Source: Mycobacterium innocens
Lineage (GTDB): Bacteria > Actinomycetota > Actinomycetes > Mycobacteriales > Mycobacteriaceae
Length of the DNA: 42,201 nt
Assembly (NCBI RefSeq): GCF_900566055.1
Contig: NZ_UPHQ01000221.1
Coordinates: 1 to 42,201 of the forward strand
Direction: 5' to 3'
Made by a program: the position numbers and the translations under genes
Part shown: positions 35,756 to 42,201 of the stretch, in pieces
How positions within the stretch are numbered: position 1 is the first letter of the stretch
Layout of the letters: every line of letters begins with the position of its first letter
Notes under the pieces: model-generated
What the model was told of the DNA's origin: nothing
Databases searched by the model: none
Seen by the model: the letters and a program-made list of their open reading frames with translations, nothing else

Positions 35756-37768
35756 CTATCCCGGCGGTCGCAGCGCGGCGCCGAGTTCGTCTGAGCTGGT
35801 CACCGGCAGGTCACAGACTCGTCCCCGGCACACGTAGGCCGCGTCGGCGCCACCCACCCGGTCCCGGTCGATCAGCAGCGCCGACGAGCCCACCCGGCCA
35901 CCGATGACGATCGCCCCTCCGGGCGCGAGTCGGCGAGCGGCGGCCAACAATGGTGACTGCGGATCGGCACACGCGACCGCGATCTGCAGCGGCCCGCGCA
36001 CCGCCGCCTCGGCGACCGACAGCCAGTGACCCGCCGACCGGGGCGCCCGGGCCAGCAATACCGAATGTTCGCGCAGCGTGTCCGTGGCCGCCTGCAAATA
36101 CCGCTGGGCGCGGCCCGGCTCGACCAAGTGCGCGGCGGTCAGCAACGCCTCGGCGATCGACGACGCGCCGGACGGTGTCGCCCCGTCCAACGGGTCGGCG
36201 GGCCGCAGCATCAGTTGCTCGGCATCGTCGGCGGTGTCGAACCAGCGGCCCGGATGCTGCAGGTCGGCAAAGTGCTGCAACGCGGTGTCGAGCAGGCCGC
36301 TAGCCGCCGTTAGCCAGGCCGCATCGGAGGTCAGTTGGTACAGCGCCAGCAGACCGGTGGCCAGCATTGCGTGGTCCTCCAAGATGGCGGCGCTGTCGCC
36401 GACCACCCCGCCCAGGCTGGCACGCCGCAACCGGCCATCAACCACGTGCAAGTCCAGCAGCGCGGCCGCGCAGCGCTGCGCGGCTTGCACCAGTTGTGGC
36501 TCCGGCAATGCCGCGCCGGCCTCGGCCAGCGCGGTGACGGCCAGCCCGTTCCAGGAGGTGACGACCTTGTCGTCGCGCCCCGGCTGGGCACGGCTGAGCC
36601 GGGCCGCCAACAACGCGCCCTTGATCCGCTCGAAACGCTGCCGGTCGTCGGGGTCCCTGGGTAGCTGCAGCACCGAGGCCCCATGTTCGAAGGTGCCGGA
36701 TCGGGTGACCGCGAAAACCTCTGCCGCCCAACGCCCGTCATCGGCGCCGAGCACCTCGGTCAGCTCCGGGGGGGTCCACACGTAGGTGGAGCCCTCGCGG
36801 CCGTTGGCGTCGGCATCCAGCGACGACGTGAACATGTCACCGTCGGCCAGCTCGTCGAGCAGGAACCGCGCGGTCTCGGCGGTGATTCGGCGGGCCAGCG
36901 GATCCCCGGCGCGGCGGGCCCAGTGTGCGTAGGCGCGCAGCAGCAGCGCGTTGTCGTACAGCATCTTCTCGAAATGCGGTACCACCCAAGCGTTGTCGAC
37001 GCTGTATCGGGCGAAGCCGCCGGCGAGTTGGTCGTAGATGCCGCCCCGGGCCATCGCGGTGCCGGTGCGCGACACCGCCTGAAGCGCCGCCAAGGAACCG
37101 GTGCGCTCGTAGTGTCGTAGCAGCCCCTCGAGCAACGCCGACGGCGGGAATTTTGGTGCCCTGCCCCAGCCGCCGTAAGCCGTGTCCTGGTCACCTAGCA
37201 CCACCGCGACGGCGTGATCGCACAACTGCGGCGCAACGTCCGGCCCGCCGCCGGGCAGGCCGGAGGCCATCGAGCGCAGCTCGCCGGCGATATGGTCCGA
37301 GGCCTGCTCGACCTCGTCGCGGCGCTGCTCCCAGGTCTCGGATATGGCCGAAAGCAGTTGCAAAAAAGCATCTTTCGGGTAGTAGGTGCCGCAGAAGAAG
37401 GGCCGGCCGTCGGGGGTGAGGAAACAGGTCATCGGCCAGCCGCCCTGCCCGGTCAGCGCGACGGTGGCGTTCATGTAGACCGCGTCGATGTCCGGCCGTT
37501 CCTCGCGATCGACCTTGATGCAGACGAATCCGGCGTTCATCGCGGCGGCCACCTCGTCGTCCGCGAAGGATTCGTGGGCCATCACGTGACACCAGTGGCA
37601 GGCGGCGTAGCCCACCGACAGCAGGATCGGCACGTCGCGCGCGGCCGCCTCGGCCAGTGCCTGCGGCGTCCACTGCTGCCAGTGCACCGGGTTGTCGGCG
37701 TGCTGACGCAAGTAAGGGCTGGTGGCTGCCGCCAGGGTATTGGTTCCGGACGGATCAGCCGGGGTCAT
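35756..37768 (-). CDS. Thioredoxin domain-containing protein, YyaL/DUF255 family (Rv1084-like)
   Basis: The 670-residue protein has an N-terminal thioredoxin-like DUF255 domain (residues about 10-170) with SPYLRQHADNPVHWQQW and GYAACHWCHVMAHESF, the C-x2-C active-site motif of this family. An (alpha/alpha)6-type C-terminal region follows, with WNGLAVTALAEAG and repeated helices, as in six-hairpin glycosidase-like proteins. Its substrate is unknown. The start overlaps the end of the small membrane-protein gene by 14 bases. Being in the mca operon hints at a thiol-linked role, which is inference. Confidence 0.92.
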   Translation of the reverse strand: MTPADPSGTNTLAAATSPYLRQHADNPVHWQQWTPQALAEAAARDVPILLSVGYAACHWCHVMAHESFADDEVAAAMNAGFVCIKVDREERPDIDAVYMNATVALTGQGGWPMTCFLTPDGRPFFCGTYYPKDAFLQLLSAISETWEQRRDEVEQASDHIAGELRSMASGLPGGGPDVAPQLCDHAVAVVLGDQDTAYGGWGRAPKFPPSALLEGLLRHYERTGSLAALQAVSRTGTAMARGGIYDQLAGGFARYSVDNAWVVPHFEKMLYDNALLLRAYAHWARRAGDPLARRITAETARFLLDELADGDMFTSSLDADANGREGSTYVWTPPELTEVLGADDGRWAAEVFAVTRSGTFEHGASVLQLPRDPDDRQRFERIKGALLAARLSRAQPGRDDKVVTSWNGLAVTALAEAGAALPEPQLVQAAQRCAAALLDLHVVDGRLRRASLGGVVGDSAAILEDHAMLATGLLALYQLTSDAAWLTAASGLLDTALQHFADLQHPGRWFDTADDAEQLMLRPADPLDGATPSGASSIAEALLTAAHLVEPGRAQRYLQAATDTLREHSVLLARAPRSAGHWLSVAEAAVRGPLQIAVACADPQSPLLAAARRLAPGGAIVIGGRVGSSALLIDRDRVGGADAAYVCRGRVCDLPVTSSDELGAALRPPG

Positions 37769-38054
37769 CGGCGGGTCCCGGTGGTCGCGCGGATCCCTTA
37801 CCGTCGGTACCGGGCGGCTCGTCGGGAGTGACCGGGTCGGTGCCCTCGTCGGCAGCCTGGTCGGGCTCGGGGTGCTGGCGGTCGAACGATTCGGGAACCT
37901 TTTTCAGTTGCCGGTTCATCGATCGCACCAGGAACAGCGTGGCGACCACCAGTAGCACGATGACCAGCAGCCCCACCGGACTGGCCTTGCCGAAATCGGG
38001 GCCGTGGTTGCGGGGCGCATCGTCTGCAATCACGCTGAGCAAAAGCCGGTTCAC
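37755..38054 (-). CDS. Small single-pass membrane protein (Rv1083-like)
   Basis: From the GTG at 38054 the product has 99 residues. A membrane helix ([18 protein letters not shown]) is followed by basic [14 protein letters not shown] and an acidic, Pro-rich tail ([19 protein letters not shown]). The GTG overlaps the mca stop in GTGA, which favours this start; a second GTG at 38033 ([11 protein letters not shown]) is possible. The 3' end overlaps the thioredoxin-domain gene by 14 bases. It is conserved with mca in mycobacteria; the role is unknown. Confidence 0.8.
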   Translation of the reverse strand: MNRLLLSVIADDAPRNHGPDFGKASPVGLLVIVLLVVATLFLVRSMNRQLKKVPESFDRQHPEPDQAADEGTDPVTPDEPPGTDGKGSARPPGPADDPG

Positions 38055-38923
38055 TGCTCCGGCTCGATCCCGGCGAACAACTCCGTCTCCGGCAGGCGGA
38101 CGGGAACACGCGAGCGCGCCAATTCGAATTCCTCGGTCGGCCATAGCTCCTGCTGCCAGGACAGCGGAGCGGCGAAGAACTCGGCGTTCGGGTCGATCTG
38201 GGTGGCGTGTGCGCGCAGCGCGTCGTCACGCTGAGCGAAGTACTTCGAGCATTCCACCCGCGTCGTTACCCGGCAGGCAAAGGGATCGTGGTCGGGATGC
38301 CAGTGCTCGAGCCACTTCGCAAACGGACCCTCCTGGCCGCGCTTGATGAACTCCTCCTGCAAAATCCGCACCCGCTCCCGCAGAAAGCCGTGGATGTAGT
38401 ACAGCTTGGACACCGTCCACGGCTCACCGGCATCCGGGAATCGACGATAGTCGCCGGCCGCCTCGTACGCGCCGATCGAGATCTGGTGGCAACGGATGTG
38501 ATCGGGATGCGGGTACCCGCCGTTCTCGTCGTAGGTGGTGATGACGTGCGGCCGGAATTCACGGACCACCCGGACCAGCGCCTCGATCGACTCCTCCAGC
38601 GGGACCAGCGCAAAGCAGCCTTCGGGCAGTGGTGGTGGGGGGTCACCCTTGGGCAGTCCGGAGTCGACGAAGCCTAACCAGGTGTGCTCCACGCCGAGGA
38701 TCTCGGCAGCCTTGGCCATCTCGTCGCGGCGGATCTCCGAGATGTGGCCATGCACGTCGGGCAGGTCCATCGCCGGGTTGAGAATTTCGCCGCGCTCGCC
38801 GCCGGTCAAGGTCACCACCAACACCCGATGGCCCTCGTCGGCGTAGCGGGCAAGGGTGGCCGCACCCTTACTGGACTCGTCGTCAGGGTGGGCGTGCACC
38901 GCCATCAACCGCAGTTCGCTCAC
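38051..38923 (-). CDS. mca: Mycothiol S-conjugate amidase
   Basis: Mca cleaves mycothiol S-conjugates into GlcN-Ins and a mercapturic acid that is exported, a detoxification step special to actinobacteria. The 290-residue protein has the zinc motif AHPDDES at 11-17, LTGGERGE, and a late GGYPHPDH with the third zinc ligand. The longer C-terminal region ([22 protein letters not shown]) separates Mca from MshB. It heads an operon with the small membrane protein, the thioredoxin-domain protein and the SnoaL-like protein, all overlapping or nearly so. Confidence 0.97.
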   Translation of the reverse strand: MSELRLMAVHAHPDDESSKGAATLARYADEGHRVLVVTLTGGERGEILNPAMDLPDVHGHISEIRRDEMAKAAEILGVEHTWLGFVDSGLPKGDPPPPLPEGCFALVPLEESIEALVRVVREFRPHVITTYDENGGYPHPDHIRCHQISIGAYEAAGDYRRFPDAGEPWTVSKLYYIHGFLRERVRILQEEFIKRGQEGPFAKWLEHWHPDHDPFACRVTTRVECSKYFAQRDDALRAHATQIDPNAEFFAAPLSWQQELWPTEEFELARSRVPVRLPETELFAGIEPEQ

Positions 38924-39040
38924 GTGCTCCCTTGTTCCGGTGCCGGCCGGCCGGTCTGCTGCTCGCCCGGTTGCGACCCTATAATTTCAGTCTCGATCGT
39001 TCCATCCTGCGCAGCCAGGCCTCCCGCCAACCATCCAGGT

Positions 39041-39475
39041 ATGAAACCAGTACCCGTTTCCAGTCCCGAAGCCCGCTACGGGCGCGCACGGCTGTCCAGC
39101 CGGTCTCGGCGCCGCCTGGCCATCACCTTGTCGGTGGTGGTCGTGGCGGCCGGATTGGCCGTGGCCTTCATCGCCTACCAACGGATCGGCACCAGTGCCG
39201 TCACGGGCTCGCTGGCCGCCTATCGGGTGATCGACAACGAAACGGCATCGGTGACGATCAGCGTGACCCGCAAAGACCCGTCGCGACCCGTGGACTGCAT
39301 TGTGCGGGTTCGCGCCCACGACGGCAGCGAGACGGGACGGCGCGAAGTGCTGGTGGCACCGTCGGATCAGAACACCGTGCAGGTGACGACGACGCTGAAA
39401 TCGAGCAAGCCGCCGGTGATGGCGGACATATATGGTTGCGGCACAGACGTGCCCGCATACCTGCGCTCGTCTTGA
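39041..39475 (+). CDS. DUF4307 membrane protein (Rv1081c-like)
   Basis: This 144-residue protein has a basic N-terminus (RYGRARLSSRSRRR), one membrane helix (LAITLSVVVVAAGLAVAFIAY, about 25-45) and an outer beta-rich domain (VIDNETASVTISVTRKDPSRPVDCIVRVRAHDGSETGRREVLV), the DUF4307 pattern. The ATG at 39041 gives this length, with AGGT before it. It is divergent from mca, with 117 bases between. Function unknown. Confidence 0.88.
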   Translation: MKPVPVSSPEARYGRARLSSRSRRRLAITLSVVVVAAGLAVAFIAYQRIGTSAVTGSLAAYRVIDNETASVTISVTRKDPSRPVDCIVRVRAHDGSETGRREVLVAPSDQNTVQVTTTLKSSKPPVMADIYGCGTDVPAYLRSS

Positions 39476-39541
39476 GACGCATCTTCCGGCTCATCGTGAG
39501 CCGAACTGCGCAGATGCCGTCATCGAGTGTTTGCGCAGTGG

Positions 39542-39547
39542 TAACAT
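39542..39547 (+). promoter_or_regulatory. Candidate greA -10 box
   Basis: TAACAT fits the TANNNT form. A start just after it would give a leader of about 150 bases containing the hairpins described at 39557 and 39661. The -35 is not clear. Confidence 0.35.
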
Positions 39548-39556
39548 TGGTGGATG

Positions 39557-39578
39557 CACGGTCCTGCTTTGGACCGTG
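39557..39578 (+). promoter_or_regulatory. Hairpin in the greA leader
   Basis: CACGGTCC (39557-39564) and GGACCGTG (39571-39578) pair perfectly around a TGCTTT loop. It could end transcription of the preceding gene, or control greA by attenuation; the latter is attractive because GreA itself relieves stalled polymerase. No U-run follows. Confidence 0.45.
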
Positions 39579-39660
39579 TATTGCTGCATTAACGGCCGTG
39601 AGCAAAACGGCGTGACAGCAACCGGGGCGGGAACCCGCACACCGGCAGCGGGATTAGCAC

Positions 39661-39680
39661 CTTATGCGAATACGCATAAG
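39661..39680. promoter_or_regulatory. Perfect inverted repeat before greA
   Basis: CTTATGCG (39661-39668) and CGCATAAG (39673-39680) pair exactly around AATA, seven bases before the AAGGAG ribosome binding site (39688-39693). It could be an operator or an mRNA hairpin that limits ribosome access. Confidence 0.5.
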
Positions 39681-39702
39681 AGAACGCAAGGAGCGCGACG
39701 AG

Positions 39703-40197
39703 ATGACGGATACTCAGGTGACCTGGTTGACCCAGGAGTCACATGACCGACTCAAGGCCGAGCTCGATCAGTTGATCGCGAATCGTCCGATCATCGCCGC
39801 TGAAATCAACGACCGCCGCGAGGAAGGTGACCTGCGCGAAAACGGCGGGTACCACGCCGCTCGCGAAGAGCAGGGCCAGCAGGAAGCTCGCATCCGTCAG
39901 CTACAGGACCTGCTCAGCAATGCCAAGGTCGGCGAAGCGCCCACGCAGTCGGGGGTGGCCCTGCCCGGTTCGGTCGTCAAGGTCTACTACAACGGCGACG
40001 AGTCCGACACCGAAACGTTCCTGATCGCCACCCGCCAGGAGGGCGTCAACGACGGCAAGCTCGAGGTCTACTCGCCGAATTCACCGCTGGGCGGCGCGCT
40101 GATCGACGCCAAGGTCGGTGAGACCCGCAGCTACAAGGTGCCCAACGGCAACACCGTCGAGGTCACCCTGGTCAGCGCGGAGCCGTATCACTCGTAA
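39703..40197 (+). CDS. greA: Transcription elongation factor GreA
   Basis: GreA enters the RNA polymerase secondary channel and promotes cleavage of backtracked RNA. The 164-residue protein has the N-terminal coiled coil ([21 protein letters not shown]...[26 protein letters not shown]), in which the tip acidic residues D and E are present, and a C-terminal FKBP-like domain ending [23 protein letters not shown] lies before the ATG. It is convergent with metB, with 37 bases between the stops. Confidence 0.97.
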   Translation: MTDTQVTWLTQESHDRLKAELDQLIANRPIIAAEINDRREEGDLRENGGYHAAREEQGQQEARIRQLQDLLSNAKVGEAPTQSGVALPGSVVKVYYNGDESDTETFLIATRQEGVNDGKLEVYSPNSPLGGALIDAKVGETRSYKVPNGNTVEVTLVSAEPYHS

Positions 40198-40234
40198 TCC
40201 TGGCGCCCCAGCGTCCGGTAAGCCGTCGGCATGC

Positions 40235-41401
40235 CTAGCCGAGCGCCTGCTCTAGATCGCCGAGCAGGTCGGTGATGTCCTCGATGCCGACCGAAAGTCG
40301 CACCAGATCGTCGGGAACCTCGAGCTGCGAACCAGCCGTCGACGCATGGGTCATGGCGGCGGGGTGTTCGATCAGCGACTCCACCCCGCCCAGCGATTCG
40401 GCCAGGATGAAGACCTCGGTGTTGGCGCACAGATCCCGGGCGGCTTCCCGCCCCGCTTTCATGCGCACCGAGACCATGCCGCCGAAGCCCCGCATTTGCC
40501 GCGCGGCGACGTCATGCCCAGGGTGGTCCGGAAGTCCCGGATACAGCACAGTGCCGACCGCGGGATGCTCGGCGAGGAATTGAGCTACGGCACCAGCATT
40601 TTCGCTGTGCCGTTGCATCCGCAGTACCAAGGTCTTCAGCCCACGCATGGTCAGGTAGGCGTCGAATGGACCCGGCACGGCACCCGCCCCGTTCTGCAGG
40701 AAGCCGAACGCCTGGTCCAGCTCCTCGTCGTTGGTGACCAGGGCACCGCCCACGACGTCGGAGTGCCCGCCGATGTACTTGGTGGTCGAGTGCAACACCA
40801 CGTCGGCGCCCAGCGTCAACGGCTGCTGCAGGGCGGGCGACGCGAACGTGTTGTCCACCAACACTTTTGCGGAGCTGTCCGCGCCCAGCTGGACGATCGC
40901 GCCGATATCGGCGATCGACAGCAACGGGTTGGTCGGTGTTTCCACCCAGATCAGCCGGGTGCGCGGAGTGATCGCACCGCGCACCGCATCCAGATCGGAA
41001 AGCGCCACCGGTGTGTACTCGACGTTCCACCGGGTGAACACCTTGTCGATCAGCCGGAAGGTGCCGCCGTAGGCGTCGTCGGGGATGACCACGTGGTCCC
41101 CGGGTGACAGCATGGCCCGCAGCGCACAGTCGGCGGCGGCCATCCCGGAGCTGAACGCCCGGCAGTGCCCGCCCTCCTCGACGGCGGCCAGCGACGCCTC
41201 CAAGGCGGCCCGCGTCGGGTTGCCGGTGCGAGCGTATTCGTAGCCGCCCCGCAGTCCGCCGACACCGTCCTGGGCGAACGTACTGCTGGCATAGATCGGA
41301 GCGTTGACGGCTCCGGTTGCCGAGTCGGGCCGGTAGCCGGCGTGGATGGCTTTGGTGGCTAGCCCACTGAACTGGTGATGCCCCCGGCGGTCGTCATTCA
41401 T
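40235..41401 (-). CDS. metB: Cystathionine gamma-synthase
   Basis: MetB joins an O-acyl-homoserine with cysteine to give cystathionine, on the route to methionine. The 388-residue PLP enzyme has YEYARTGNPTRAALE, FSSGMAAADCAL, DDAYGGTFRL and the PLP lysine in LHSTTKYIGGHSDVVGG. The ATG at 41401 (MNDDRRGHHQFSGLATKAIH) matches the known mycobacterial N-terminus; the frame above it adds only seven residues. A long hairpin lies just upstream. Confidence 0.96.
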   Translation of the reverse strand: MNDDRRGHHQFSGLATKAIHAGYRPDSATGAVNAPIYASSTFAQDGVGGLRGGYEYARTGNPTRAALEASLAAVEEGGHCRAFSSGMAAADCALRAMLSPGDHVVIPDDAYGGTFRLIDKVFTRWNVEYTPVALSDLDAVRGAITPRTRLIWVETPTNPLLSIADIGAIVQLGADSSAKVLVDNTFASPALQQPLTLGADVVLHSTTKYIGGHSDVVGGALVTNDEELDQAFGFLQNGAGAVPGPFDAYLTMRGLKTLVLRMQRHSENAGAVAQFLAEHPAVGTVLYPGLPDHPGHDVAARQMRGFGGMVSVRMKAGREAARDLCANTEVFILAESLGGVESLIEHPAAMTHASTAGSQLEVPDDLVRLSVGIEDITDLLGDLEQALG

Positions 41402-41418
41402 CGGTGGCCAGCCTAATA

Positions 41419-41467
41419 GCAAGGCGCTACCCCGGGCCGTCGCGTCACGACCGGGATAGCGCCTTGC
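41419..41467. terminator. Long hairpin between the proline-rich antigen gene and metB
   Basis: GCAAGGCGCTA (41419-41429) pairs perfectly with TAGCGCCTTGC (41457-41467), and inside it CCCGG with CCGGG extends the stem. It starts 17 bases after the antigen gene stop. It is most likely a terminator of that gene, but it also lies in the metB leader, so a regulatory role there is possible. No U-run follows. Confidence 0.55.
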
Positions 41468-41483
41468 CGAGTCGCTGCCAGGG

Positions 41484-42201
41484 TCAGACCGGCAGGCAGA
41501 CCGTGGTCATGATCTTGTCGGCCAGCGTCTGTCGCTTGGCGTCCCACAACGGGAACAGGAAGCCGACGTAGCAGATGATCGCGTCGACAAAGTGTGCGAG
41601 TTGGCGTACTAGCGACATCCCGAAGCCCAACGGCTGACCGGTGGTTTCGCTGACCACCTTGAACTTCAGCACCGACTTGCCGATGCTCGATCCGGTGGTG
41701 CCTTGGCGGTAGCCGTAGTTCCACACCCAGTAGGCCAGTATTGCCAGCGACGCCAGCCCCTGCGCCAGCACACCGATGATCGAGTCCTGCACGTAGCAGT
41801 ACTGGCTCACGTCGTACTGATTGACGCTGGTGACGCACGACGACTGCTGGGTGACCAATGCGATCACCCAACCGATGCCGTAGACGACGACGACTGGAGC
41901 GGTGTCGATGAGGAAGGCCAGTACCCGGGTGATCCACGGGGTGTAGGACTCCGTCGGCTCAGAGCGGATCGCCGGCCCGGGCGGCGGCGGCGCGTAGCCG
42001 GCGGCCGACGGAGGCGGCGGTGGCGGATAGCCGCCCTCTGGCGGGGGCGGCGGTGGCGGATAAGACCCGCCAGGCGGCGGAGGCGGCGGGTAGGAACCGC
42101 CGCTCGGCTGCGAAGGCTGGGACGGTGGCTCAAACCCACCGGAGGAGCCGGGAGGCGGTGGCGGTGGGGGGTAAGACCCGCCGGGGGGCGGCTGATCGGT
42201 C
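41484..42201 (-). CDS. pra: Proline-rich antigen homologue with RDD domain, 5' part outside window
   Basis: The frame is open from the window edge to the stop at 41484, giving about 239 residues of the C-terminal part. The visible N-terminal half is a tract of Pro- and Gly-rich repeats (GGSYPPPPPP, GGYPPPPPP). It is followed by YTPWITRVLAFLIDTAPVVVVYGIGWVI, the start of the RDD domain with its membrane helices, and ...GSSIGKSVLKFKVVSETTGQPLGF...LADKIMTTVCLPV. It is orthologous to mycobacterial Pra (Rv1078), a membrane protein known as a T-cell antigen. The start lies beyond the window. Confidence 0.93.
   Translation of the reverse strand, partial: TDQPPPGGSYPPPPPPPGSSGGFEPPSQPSQPSGGSYPPPPPPGGSYPPPPPPPEGGYPPPPPPSAAGYAPPPPGPAIRSEPTESYTPWITRVLAFLIDTAPVVVVYGIGWVIALVTQQSSCVTSVNQYDVSQYCYVQDSIIGVLAQGLASLAILAYWVWNYGYRQGTTGSSIGKSVLKFKVVSETTGQPLGFGMSLVRQLAHFVDAIICYVGFLFPLWDAKRQTLADKIMTTVCLPV

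Overview
The window is chromosomal DNA of a slow-growing Mycobacterium related to the M. tuberculosis / M. kansasii / M. marinum group. The evidence is high-GC codon use, many GTG starts, two PE_PGRS genes, mycothiol biology (mca), mycobacterial desA2, phoAT-phoH2 and the proline-rich antigen, and a gene order matching H37Rv Rv1112 to Rv1078 read backwards. H37Rv comparisons are from memory; no alignment was run.

Layout. (1) 1-1860 is an accessory patch: the 3' end of an IS982-type transposase, a RelB/RelE-type toxin-antitoxin pair, and a membrane-anchored, coiled-coil HNH nuclease. It abuts a tRNA-3'-end-like fragment next to ychF, where H37Rv carries vapBC32. (2) 1958-8977 is conserved core: ychF, a DUF6542-type membrane protein, ispH (isoprenoids), a lipid-droplet-type protein, xseA-xseB (exonuclease VII) and a 3-beta-hydroxysteroid dehydrogenase. 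(3) 9062-13233 is a compact minus-strand operon, esterase > zinc alcohol dehydrogenase > Baeyer-Villiger monooxygenase, which reads as a complete alcohol > ketone > ester > acid + alcohol route with a perfect 12-bp palindrome in front. Upstream are a decayed RibD/DHFR-like gene, unrecognisable remnants and a frameshifted PE_PGRS gene. (4) 14965-21939 holds an AI-2E family permease, a dienelactone hydrolase, a DUF4245-type lipoprotein-like gene, glpX, fumC and two envelope or secreted proteins. (5) 22112-30218 holds an adenylate cyclase translationally coupled to a polysaccharide deacetylase, phoH2 with its tiny overlapping phoAT, desA2, glyA1, coaA and a PE_PGRS gene whose reading frame is broken and then restored. 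(6) 30391-33664 is lineage-variable: two membrane proteins of unknown role, a methyltransferase pseudogene with at least four lesions, and a four-copy 56/58-bp minisatellite. (7) 33663-42201 is core again: Z-FPP synthase, a hemolysin III/PAQR-like protein, the mca operon (mca, small membrane protein, thioredoxin-domain protein, SnoaL/KSI-like protein), a DUF4307 protein, greA with a structured leader, metB, and the 5'-truncated proline-rich antigen gene.

Functional themes are central carbon metabolism (glpX, fumC), one-carbon and sulfur amino-acid metabolism (glyA1, metB), CoA, isoprenoid and lipid synthesis (coaA, ispH, Z-FPP synthase, desA2), mycothiol detoxification (mca) and RNA/DNA processing (phoH2, xseAB, greA). 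The most interesting non-core pieces are the esterase-ADH-BVMO operon, the HNH/toxin-antitoxin patch beside the IS, the cyclase-deacetylase coupling, the minisatellite, and the double-frameshift PE_PGRS gene.
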